Assembly (NCBI GenBank): GCA_021648225.1
Contig: JAKITE010000080.1
Coordinates: 1-13,133, forward strand
Source of the DNA: Paracoccaceae bacterium
GTDB taxonomy: Bacteria; Pseudomonadota; Alphaproteobacteria; Rhodobacterales; Rhodobacteraceae
Direction of reading: 5' to 3'
Length of the DNA stretch: 13,133 nucleotides
Each line of letters starts with the position of its first letter. The stretch's first letter is position 1. Positions 7,899 to 13,133 of the stretch are shown in pieces. The translations under genes and the position numbers were made by a program. Under the pieces are notes generated by a model, which worked only from the letters and a program-made list of their open reading frames with translations, was not told the DNA's origin and searched no databases.

Positions 7899-7936
7899 GA
7901 ACAATGAATTAGATATTCTGTATTTTCAAGAACAAT
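7899..7936. promoter_or_regulatory. GAACAAT direct repeats in the LysR-ABM divergent region
   Basis: GAACAAT occurs at 7899-7905 and 7930-7936, 31 bp apart, close to three helical turns. The flanks also form an imperfect AGTTTT...AAAACT dyad (7893-7898 and 7938-7943). This is where a LysR protein would be expected to bind. A weak TTGAAC-N18-TATTTT promoter-like arrangement reads toward the ABM gene. All assignments rest on position and similarity to general patterns. Confidence 0.3.
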
Positions 7937-8014
7937 TAAAACTTATAAAACTCTGTTGAATGCAAAAGGTGCGACTGCCTTGCGCATTATACAATAATTT
8001 TGGGAGTAAAAGAC

Positions 8015-8314
8015 ATGACAAATAAACATTGCGCTGAACTGGTAAAATGGCGCGCAAGACCAGACGTATCTGCCGCTAAAATGATTGCAGCAGTTGACGG
8101 GCTGTTGGCTGACCTTCAGAAACTGCCGGGCTTTATCAGTCAAACCTTGTATCAAGGCAAAGACGGGTTGTGGGTTGATCTTTATTTCTGGGAAGCCGAA
8201 GAACAGGCCATTGCATCCCTTGGCCTGATGGAAGGTAAGGCGTCTTTTTCTGAATTAATGGCTCTTATCGTCCCAGACTCGGTGACAATAGACCTTATGC
8301 ACCGCCCCGGGTGA
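8015..8314 (+). CDS. Small ABM-like (dimeric alpha-beta barrel) protein
   Basis: This is a 99-aa protein of the size and pattern of the antibiotic-biosynthesis-monooxygenase-like superfamily, which form dimeric ferredoxin-like barrels. It opens with a strand (AELVKWRARPDVS), then a helix (AAKMIAAVDGLLADLQKLPG), then FISQTLYQGKDGLWVDLYFW, where the GF-x-x-x-xLY and W-x-D-xYFW strands match this fold. A second helix rich in acidic residues and a final strand (SVTIDLMHRP) follow. The ATG at 8015 is preceded by GGGAG at 8002-8006; an in-frame TTG at 8000 overlaps that site and is less likely. It diverges from the LysR gene and is presumably its target. No catalytic residues can be named, so enzyme activity is not claimed. 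Confidence 0.65.
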   Translation: MTNKHCAELVKWRARPDVSAAKMIAAVDGLLADLQKLPGFISQTLYQGKDGLWVDLYFWEAEEQAIASLGLMEGKASFSELMALIVPDSVTIDLMHRPG

Positions 8315-8360
8315 GAATGGGCTGGATTATCCTGCTCATAATGACGTTTGCATTTCAGGT

Positions 8361-8386
8361 GATTGCCCCGATTATCCGGGGCAATC
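8361..8386. terminator. Perfect 10-bp hairpin between converging ABM ORF and ahcY
   Basis: GATTGCCCCG (8361-8370) and CGGGGCAATC (8377-8386) form a perfect GC-rich stem with a six-base loop. It lies 46 bp after the ABM ORF stop and 12 bp after the ahcY stop on the opposite strand. Neither side has a T-run, so it is not a canonical terminator. It may act as a bidirectional 3'-end block or mRNA-stabilising structure. Confidence 0.45.
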
Positions 8387-8398
8387 TTGCTAGTAGCA

Positions 8399-9793
8399 TC
8401 AATACCGGTAATGTTCGGGTTTGAACGGGCCGTCGGTTTTAACGCCGATATAATCTGCCTGCTCTTTGGTCAGGGTTGTCAGTTTTACCCCGATTTTGGC
8501 CAGATGCAGCATCGCGACTTTTTCGTCCAGATGCTTGGGCAAGATATAAACCTGATTTTCATATTTCCCGTTATTCTGCCATAATTCAATCTGGGCCAGA
8601 ACCTGATTTGTAAAGCTGGCCGACATCACGAATGAAGGATGGCCGGTGGCGTTGCCAAGGTTCAACAAACGGCCTTGGGACAGCAGGATCATACGATTGC
8701 CGCTTGGCATTTCGATCATATCAACCTGATCTTTGATGTTGGTCCATTTGTGGTTTTTCAGGGCCGCAACCTGAATTTCATTGTCAAAATGGCCGATATT
8801 GCCAACGATGGCCATGTCTTTCATTTCGCGCATATGTTCAATACGGATAATATCTTTGTTGCCGGTGGTGGTGATGAAAATATCGGCAGTTGAAGCCACA
8901 TCTTCCAATAACACAACCTCATACCCGTCCATGGCGGCTTGCAGGGCGCAAATCGGGTCAACCTCGGTTACTTTAACCCGCGCACCCGCACCACTCAATG
9001 ACGCTGCCGAGCCTTTGCCAACATCGCCATAGCCACACACAACAGCTGTTTTACCAGCCATCATGGTATCGGTAGCGCGGCGAATACCGTCTACCAGCGA
9101 TTCTTTACAGCCATATTTATTGTCGAATTTGGACTTGGTTACGGAGTCATTCACATTGATCGCAGGGAAAGGTAATTGGCCCGCCTCGAACAGTTCATAC
9201 AGACGATGCACACCAGTTGTGGTTTCTTCGGAAACGCCCTTCAGCGCATCGCGCTGGGCCGTAAACCAACCGGGGCTGGAGGCCATGCGTTTTTTAATCT
9301 GGGCGTAAATTGCTTCTTCTTCTTCGGATTGCGGGGTTTCCAGCAATCCGGTTTCGCCGGCCTCGGCGCGGGCACCCAGCAGGATATATAGCGTGGCATC
9401 ACCACCATCATCCAGAATCAGGTTACAGGGGCCGTCTTCAAACAAAAATATGCGGTCTTGATAATCCCAATGCTCGGTCAATGATTGGCCTTTGATGGCA
9501 AAAACCGGAATGTCTGCGGCTGCCATGGCTGCTGCCGCGTGGTCCTGGGTGGAATAAATATTGCACGAGGCCCAGCGAATATCCGCGCCCAGATGCGTCA
9601 AAGTTTCCATCAAAACAGCGGTCTGGATGGTCATGTGCAGGCTACCGGCAATGCGCGCGCCCTTCAGGGGTTGGCTGTCGCCATATTCCGCCCGCAGCGA
9701 CATCAGCCCCGGCATTTCGGTTTCTGCGATGTCCAGCTCTTTGCGGCCAAAGCCCGCCAGTTCAATGTCTTTTACAATATAATCCGTTGGCAT
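8399..9793 (-). CDS. ahcY: S-adenosyl-L-homocysteine hydrolase
   Basis: This NAD-dependent cytosolic enzyme splits S-adenosylhomocysteine into adenosine and homocysteine, removing the product inhibitor of methyltransferases. The 464-aa product begins MPTDYIVKDI. Visible are GSLHMTIQTAVLMETL (residues 51-66), the GQSLTEHWDY loop near 102, the substrate motif ILDDGGDAT at 126-134, ETTTGVHRLY at 190-199, NVNDSVTKSKFDNKYG at 213-228, the NAD site GYGDVGKG at 254-261, GNIGHFDNEI near 331, and a C-terminal FKPEHYRY that contacts NAD of the partner subunit. An insert rich in acidic residues near 140-185 is typical of the bacterial form. The frame stays open to an ATG at 9871, but the ATG at 9793 has AAGGGG upstream, gives the family N-terminus and lies downstream of the promoter. 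A 3'-end relic of the same gene lies at 6893-6986. Confidence 0.97.
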   Translation of the reverse strand: MPTDYIVKDIELAGFGRKELDIAETEMPGLMSLRAEYGDSQPLKGARIAGSLHMTIQTAVLMETLTHLGADIRWASCNIYSTQDHAAAAMAAADIPVFAIKGQSLTEHWDYQDRIFLFEDGPCNLILDDGGDATLYILLGARAEAGETGLLETPQSEEEEAIYAQIKKRMASSPGWFTAQRDALKGVSEETTTGVHRLYELFEAGQLPFPAINVNDSVTKSKFDNKYGCKESLVDGIRRATDTMMAGKTAVVCGYGDVGKGSAASLSGAGARVKVTEVDPICALQAAMDGYEVVLLEDVASTADIFITTTGNKDIIRIEHMREMKDMAIVGNIGHFDNEIQVAALKNHKWTNIKDQVDMIEMPSGNRMILLSQGRLLNLGNATGHPSFVMSASFTNQVLAQIELWQNNGKYENQVYILPKHLDEKVAMLHLAKIGVKLTTLTKEQADYIGVKTDGPFKPEHYRY

Positions 9794-9842
9794 TTTCTGC
9801 GCCCCTTCGATTTCGATCAGAATTTGGTTGTTTTCCGGTCGC

Positions 9843-9871
9843 CAGATAGCAGGATAAATGTGTATAGACAA
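9843..9871 (-). promoter_or_regulatory. Sigma-70-type promoter for ahcY
   Basis: On the minus strand TTGTCT (9871-9866) and TATCTG (9848-9843) are spaced by 17 bp. Transcription would start near 9836, about 43 nt before the ATG at 9793. This excludes the longer open frame starting at 9871. No SAH or SAM riboswitch was recognised in this short leader. Confidence 0.5.
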
Positions 9872-9896
9872 CTAAAGAACAGTTAACGGAAACCTC

Positions 9897-10487
9897 GTGC
9901 CTGAAATATTAAACCAAACCCAAACCGCCAGCCATAAAAAGGCGGTGGTTTTTTGTGCGGATCGCAATGTTGTGCGCTTTGCCCAATTTGTCGCGAACCA
10001 GATTATGCTGGCAGAGCCGGAGCGCGATTACGACATTTGCATTACTACTTTTGACGGGGCGCTGGCGCGTCTTCGGGAGGCCACTCCTGTGAGACGCGGG
10101 CGGGTGATGCTGGTCGGCCCTGGCGAAGAAGGGTGGGAAACGGCCATGATCACCGTGGGCGAGGCATTCTCTGTTCGCAGAGGAGAGAATGGCGTGCTTT
10201 TTGGCGTTGACTCGGCCCGCCGGGGAGTCAATGACGCCACGCACGAGCGCTATCAGTTCGTCGAAAGTACATTGGTCAGCGAACGTATCGTTGGTGTTGG
10301 AGAGTTGCAACGGGTATTGACCTCGGGGAGTTCGGAGGACATGGAGCGCCGTCTGGTTTGGAATAATGAAACGCGCTACAGTGTCGTGCTGATGCCTGAG
10401 AAACGAATCATGCATGTGGCATTCCCCGATGCATTCCACGCGGTCGGTGCTTACACGACATATTCGCTGGCAGGAGGTGGTCGTTAA
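9897..10487 (+). CDS. Chimeric ORF: glycosyltransferase-8-like N-terminus joined to an unrelated C-terminal segment
   Basis: The frame opens at GTG 9897 and gives 196 residues. Residues 15-53 (KKAVVFCADRNVVRFAQFVA, then a helix, then ERDYDICITTFD) look like the first strand-helix-strand of a family-8-like glycosyltransferase, with the start of its nucleotide-sugar domain, but nothing of the remaining domain follows. From about residue 54 the sequence changes to GALARLREATPVRRGRVMLV and ends with YSVVLMPEKRIMHVAFPD. This pattern resembles the C-terminal portion of C45-type Ntn hydrolases or acyltransferases (weak recognition). The nucleophile and N-terminal domain of such an enzyme would be missing. 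Neither half is complete, so a functional protein is unlikely. The stop overlaps the next start as TAATG, so the C-terminal segment belongs with the gene at 10487. The join is probably the edge of two source genomes. Confidence 0.6.
   Translation: MPEILNQTQTASHKKAVVFCADRNVVRFAQFVANQIMLAEPERDYDICITTFDGALARLREATPVRRGRVMLVGPGEEGWETAMITVGEAFSVRRGENGVLFGVDSARRGVNDATHERYQFVESTLVSERIVGVGELQRVLTSGSSEDMERRLVWNNETRYSVVLMPEKRIMHVAFPDAFHAVGAYTTYSLAGGGR
10045..10070. other. Probable junction between two source genomes
   Basis: Left of about 10055 the content is Rhodobacterales-like. To the right the protein family, codon choice and intergenic repeat types all change. Aspartate codons are GAT:GAC 23:3 in the TRAP gene on the left and 18:16 in the gene at 10487-12058 on the right (hand counts). 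The exact base cannot be fixed because the reading frame happens to stay open across it. The cause may be assembly chimerism or genuine recombination. Confidence 0.6.
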
Positions 10488-12058
10488 TGAGCGATGCAAT
10501 TCGGAGCTATCGATCATCGAGGCGAACCTATTATGAAGGGCCGACGCGATCTGGCGGCGTAATTCGCTGGGTTGTGCTGCTGTTTTTCGTCGTCGGATGC
10601 CTTTGGCTTATCTGGACGACACGGGACTCCTGTCCGGTAGAGCGGGTTATTCCTCAAAGTCAGAGCTTTCATTTTCAAGTGCGCGACCTCCTTTCCACAC
10701 GTCAGGAAATTGCACGTTCGCCCCTTTGGGACACAGGGATTGTGCCAGAGAACTATGCGAAGATACCGACTTGGATTGCAAACAGCTTTGGTTATCCTGA
10801 CTGGATTTTGAACAACCTCGTTTCCGATGTTTGCTACGTTTCGGGAACGGATCTGATGACCTTCAGCGACATTCTCGTTGTTACGCGAATGAGCCGAATT
10901 GGCTGCCTGCTGGAACGATACCATCGCTTTCTGGATGCGATAGAGGACGAGCATGCGGGTGGTCTGGCCCTTCGTAAACTGAGCGGTGTGGACTTTTATT
11001 ACGCGGTGCGCGGGCGAACCATCGTCTTCAGCCCATCGCGAGACGCGATCATCCAGGCGTTGACCCTTCGGGAGTCTGACGCTATCACCTCGCTGGAAAC
11101 GGCGGGGATGGATGTATCCGATGATCTGCAAGGGCGCATGGCCTTTTCTGCGGATGAACCCCTCGGTCGTTTTTTTGAGCGGTCGGACTGCCGTCTGGAT
11201 TTTTCGCCGGCATCCATTACCTTTTCGAGCCGTAGCGTACTCAAAGCAGACTGGCGTGTGCCGCTGGATGCACTCGGCCTGGCGCAATCGCCGGGCGAGC
11301 TCTTTGTGCCCGTGGCTGGCGGCGTAGTTCTGGCGGGTGAATTCGGCGTTCCCTTGACGGAAGTCTGGCCTGCCCTGGACGAAATGACTGCGGGCGCGTT
11401 GAATGATTATGTGAGCCGTTGGGGTGCGCTGGATCGCTTGTCCGCTTCGGAGCGAGAGGCATTTCAGGCTGCATTCGCGCTTTTGTCGAGCGCGTTGGGA
11501 ACGAGTTTCTCCCTACGGACCGCAGGTTTTGATCTCGATGGCATGGCTCCCATGCCCATTTTCGATTTGAGTCTGCAACCTACAGCGGATGTCGTGAACG
11601 CGGTCTTCAACGCCGCATCTGGTTCCGTGCGCGGGACTCTTCCAAAGAATGGGGTGCCCTATATCTTTGAGGAAGACGGTATTGTTCGGCTTTCTTTGGG
11701 ATGGGGGAACGTTATTGAACCCAGCGCATTCTGGGATGGGCTGCTTTTTCGCGCCACACTACACCCGGAACACGCGGCGGTGCTGCGTGAAACGGACAAT
11801 GTGATGGTGCCCGCTTCCGGCAGGGGGCATTTATTCTTTCGTCTGCGTCTCGGCGAAGTCATGGATACCATGGGCGAAGGGCTATTGCTCTATGCAGAAA
11901 ATGGGATGATTCTGGGGCAAACGGTAGACACGCTCAATGCGTCCTTCTCGGAGGTGGGTGCAATTGCCAGGCGTGTGCCCGAGATCAGTGTTATGATCAA
12001 TTACCTTGACGGCGAATTGTCTGTGGAGTTGCGATTGGAACTGGCCGAAGCCGAGTAG
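10487..12058 (+). CDS. Membrane-anchored protein of unknown family
   Basis: I do not recognise this 523-aa protein. It has a basic N-terminus (residues 1-25, several Arg), one membrane segment at about 26-45 (GVIRWVVLLFFVVGCLWLIW), and then a long soluble part that should lie outside the cytoplasm. That part contains five cysteines (near residues 49, 115, 140 and 234 plus one in the membrane segment) and an IVFSPSRDAIIQAL segment, alternating hydrophobic strands and amphipathic helices. The layout resembles DUF3352-like surface proteins that repeat a strand-helix unit, but this is only an impression. The start is secure: AGGAGG at 10472-10477 precedes the ATG by 9 bp, and the ATG overlaps the previous stop (TAATG), so the two are translationally coupled. 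No terminator with a T-run follows directly. Confidence 0.75.
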   Translation: MSDAIRSYRSSRRTYYEGPTRSGGVIRWVVLLFFVVGCLWLIWTTRDSCPVERVIPQSQSFHFQVRDLLSTRQEIARSPLWDTGIVPENYAKIPTWIANSFGYPDWILNNLVSDVCYVSGTDLMTFSDILVVTRMSRIGCLLERYHRFLDAIEDEHAGGLALRKLSGVDFYYAVRGRTIVFSPSRDAIIQALTLRESDAITSLETAGMDVSDDLQGRMAFSADEPLGRFFERSDCRLDFSPASITFSSRSVLKADWRVPLDALGLAQSPGELFVPVAGGVVLAGEFGVPLTEVWPALDEMTAGALNDYVSRWGALDRLSASEREAFQAAFALLSSALGTSFSLRTAGFDLDGMAPMPIFDLSLQPTADVVNAVFNAASGSVRGTLPKNGVPYIFEEDGIVRLSLGWGNVIEPSAFWDGLLFRATLHPEHAAVLRETDNVMVPASGRGHLFFRLRLGEVMDTMGEGLLLYAENGMILGQTVDTLNASFSEVGAIARRVPEISVMINYLDGELSVELRLELAEAE

Positions 12059-12180
12059 CTGCGCGGTCAGTGTTCCGGGCGTTGAACTACGGTGAATTCT
12101 GCCCACAACCAATATTCACCACAGAGATACAGCGCAGCCGTTGGCCGCAACCAAATATTGTAGGCGTTCACGAGCCGCTA

Positions 12181-12230
12181 CGGGTGCCACGGATAAGGGG
12201 CGATAGCCCTTGCCCGTGCGAGGATGTTCC
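12181..12230 (+). repeat. Palindromic interspersed element, copy 1
   Basis: GGGTGCCACGG leads into a 12-position stem (12188-12199 with 12207-12218) containing one mismatch and one G-U pair, with a seven-base loop. Its left part matches the reverse strand of copy 2 at about 15 of 18 bases, and both copies are followed by GTTCCTA on the same relative strand. It looks like a REP-like intergenic palindrome. Confidence 0.5.
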
Positions 12231-12304
12231 TAACAACATGAAGTTGGTGACGGGTGATTTTTCAAGTTACCAGTATATCGCACACTCTCAATCATAGTTA
12301 ATCT

Positions 12305-12319
12305 ACCGGCTCTGCCGGT
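12305..12319. repeat. Short GC-rich hairpin
   Basis: ACCGGC (12305-12310), a TCT loop and GCCGGT (12314-12319) form a 6-bp stem. It is followed by the AT-rich hairpin rather than a clean T-run, though ATTTTTCTT follows after ten bases. It may be part of a 3'-end structure for the upstream gene 250 bp away. Confidence 0.35.
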
Positions 12320-12329
12320 GGTTACTGAT

Positions 12330-12355
12330 TTTTCTTGTTAAAAAAAACAAGAAAA
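12330..12355. repeat. AT-rich 10-bp inverted repeat
   Basis: TTTTCTTGTT (12330-12339) and AACAAGAAAA (12346-12355) are perfect complements around a six-A loop. No adjacent gene explains it. It could be an A/T-rich terminator-like fold or a remnant repeat. Confidence 0.4.
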
Positions 12356-12369
12356 TTCCGGATAGTAGT

Positions 12370-12408
12370 ACAGAGGGCACAGAGAAAACGTTTCTCTGTG
12401 CCCTCTGT
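12370..12408. repeat. 18-bp perfect hairpin with CACAGAGGGCACAGAG-type arms
   Basis: The arms ACAGAGGGCACAGAGAAA (12370-12387) and its exact complement (12391-12408) are separated by a three-base ACG loop, a very stable fold. The right arm continues into another CCCTCTGTG unit and then TCTC (up to about 12421). A shorter relative, CACAGAGATACAG, occurs at 12119-12131. Elements of this kind are common in intergenic DNA of several environmental phyla and have no established function. Confidence 0.7.
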
Positions 12409-12439
12409 GCCCTCTGTGTCTCTTTTCTCATCGGTAGGA

Positions 12440-12482
12440 ACGACACGGGTAAGCCCTGAGAGGCCTACCCGTGGCACCCGCA
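12440..12482 (-). repeat. Palindromic interspersed element, copy 2 (inverted)
   Basis: The arms CACGGGTAAGCC (12444-12455) and GGCCTACCCGTG (12462-12473) pair with one mismatch (a G-U pair on the minus strand) around a six-base loop. On the minus strand it reads GGGTGCCACGGGTAGG, clearly related to copy 1 at 12181. The two copies face each other about 255 bp apart with the 18-bp hairpin between them. Confidence 0.5.
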
Positions 12483-12620
12483 GGTTGCTTTTCTAAGGAG
12501 CAAGATGTCACAGGTCGTGAATGCTTACGAAAAAGGGAATAAGGCTCACACCCACAAAGCTACTCGTTCCTCGCGTCTGTGTCTGCGGCGATCCGTGAAC
12601 ACGATGAGAAGCCTTTGTAT

Positions 12621-13133
12621 TCAAGGCACCATTATTCGTTCAAAAGCCTCGATGGCCCGCTCGGTATCGTCGTCCGTGATGTCGCGATGGAAGACTGCCC
12701 GAATCGCATCCGGTCCTACCTTCAGCACCAGTACATCCGATTGTTTAAGCGCGGCAACATCCGCGTCGGGTTTTTCGGACGCGAGCATCAGAATATTGGT
12801 GGGAGAGGGCCGCAAAAAGCGCAACCCTGCGACTTCAAGGCACCGCCGGAACTCGGCAGCCCGTCGGTGGTCATCGGCCAAATCCGCAATATGATGTTCG
12901 AGTGCGTACAGCCCTGCCGCTGCCACGATACCGGCCGGTCGCATGCCACCACCGAGTTGCTTCCGAATACGGCGGGCTTCGTGAATGGTTGCGGCATCAC
13001 TGGCGAGCAGGGAACCCACGGGAGCGCCCAGTCCCTTGGAAAGGCAAAAACTGACGGAATGACACGGCGCGACAAGTGTGTCAACCGCCACGCCCTGGGC
13101 CACAGCCGCGTTGAAGAGACGCGCGCCATCGCA
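12621..13133 (-). CDS. Low-specificity threonine aldolase-type enzyme, C-terminal part (truncated by window edge)
   Basis: This PLP-dependent enzyme of the threonine aldolase / beta-eliminating lyase family cleaves L-threonine or allo-threonine to glycine and acetaldehyde. The 170 visible residues start inside DGARLFNAAVAQGV (the aspartate that contacts the PLP ring nitrogen). They contain SVSFCLSKGLGAPVGSLLAS with the Schiff-base lysine in SKGLG, ARRIRKQLGGGMRPAGIVAA, then GLYALEHH and a small C-terminal domain ending TERAIEAFERIMVP. About half of the usual 340-350 residues lie beyond the window. The gene reads toward the hairpin-rich gap and converges with the gene at 10487-12058. An annotation pipeline might start it at an internal ATG near 13103, but the frame continues to the edge with family motif, so it is partial. 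Confidence 0.88.
   Translation of the reverse strand, partial: CDGARLFNAAVAQGVAVDTLVAPCHSVSFCLSKGLGAPVGSLLASDAATIHEARRIRKQLGGGMRPAGIVAAAGLYALEHHIADLADDHRRAAEFRRCLEVAGLRFLRPSPTNILMLASEKPDADVAALKQSDVLVLKVGPDAIRAVFHRDITDDDTERAIEAFERIMVP

Larger units (their letters stand above)
12059..12620. other. Gene-free, hairpin-rich intergenic region
   Basis: This 562-bp stretch has no convincing gene. It holds a GGTGAAT/ATTCACC inverted repeat (12091-12120), two inverted copies of a palindromic element (12181-12230 and 12440-12480), a GC-rich ACCGGC-TCT-GCCGGT hairpin (12305-12319), an AT-rich 10-bp hairpin (12330-12355) and an 18-bp perfect hairpin (12370-12408). An ORF opening at 12505 behind AAGGAG runs into the antisense of the aldolase gene and has no recognisable protein character. 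Confidence 0.6.

Noticed and set aside
9794..9871. Longer AhcY starting at 9871 (490 aa)
   Set aside because: The extra 26 residues lack family similarity, the region contains a good promoter, and the ATG at 9793 has AAGGGG upstream.
9794..9896. Possible SAH or SAM riboswitch upstream of ahcY
   Set aside because: The predicted leader is only about 43 nt and shows no recognisable conserved core.
9909..10517. 202-aa minus-strand ORF opposite the chimeric gene
   Set aside because: It is antisense to the plus-strand frame, which has family similarity, a start and coupling to the next gene; the antisense translation shows no recognisable motifs.
12059..12500. CRISPR array in the repeat-rich gap
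   Set aside because: The repeats are palindromes in opposite orientations and unequal spacing, with only two copies and no spacer pattern.
12505..12894. 129-aa ORF on the plus strand with AAGGAG upstream of its ATG
   Set aside because: From 12621 on it is the antisense of the threonine aldolase gene, its translation is rich in Arg/Ser with no protein-like pattern, and the first 39 codons cross repeat remnants.

Overview
This 13.1 kb window looks like two pieces of DNA from different sources that meet near position 10,055. The left 10 kb reads as an ordinary chromosomal stretch of an alphaproteobacterium, most likely Rhodobacterales. The support is a gcvT-gcvH pair, carB, ahcY, a DctP-type TRAP binding protein, LysR regulation, and the start of a family-8-like glycosyltransferase, with protein sequences in the style of that order. 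The right 3 kb carries a membrane-anchored protein of unknown family, a repeat-rich non-coding stretch and a threonine-aldolase-type enzyme. Codon choice differs: by hand count the TRAP gene uses GAT:GAC 23:3 for aspartate, while the 523-aa gene at 10487-12058 uses 18:16. I cannot name the source of the right piece. Its CACAGAGGGCACAGAG-type intergenic repeats recall non-alphaproteobacterial environmental genomes (Planctomycetota/Hydrogenedentota-like), but that is memory, not proof.

Layout. 1-1216 (minus): 5' end of gcvH downstream of a complete gcvT, a glycine-cleavage operon. 1217-1446: divergent regulatory region with three short dyads and a leader hairpin. 1447-2481 (plus): TRAP substrate-binding protein with signal peptide, ending in a clear intrinsic terminator. 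2526-6707 (minus): carB followed 9 bp later by a two-domain GNAT acetyltransferase, with a recognisable promoter at 6784-6811. 6831-6858: strong intrinsic terminator on the minus strand. 6893-6986: an unannotated relic of the 3' end of ahcY with about 137 nt deleted internally. 6987-8314: a divergent LysR regulator and a small ABM-like ORF, a compact regulator-target cassette. 8399-9793 (minus): intact ahcY with promoter at 9843-9871. 9897-10487 (plus): an ORF that starts as a glycosyltransferase and ends as something else, spanning the junction. 10487-12058: membrane-anchored unknown protein, translationally coupled to the preceding ORF. 12059-12620: no gene, but several hairpins and two inverted copies of a palindromic element. 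12621-13133 (minus): 3' part of a low-specificity threonine aldolase, cut by the window end.

The left-hand genes serve one-carbon and nucleotide metabolism (glycine cleavage, SAH removal, carbamoyl phosphate). The most informative points are the chimeric junction and the ahcY relic, which brackets the LysR/ABM cassette against the intact ahcY. I see no convincing new defence, mobile or biosynthetic system here.
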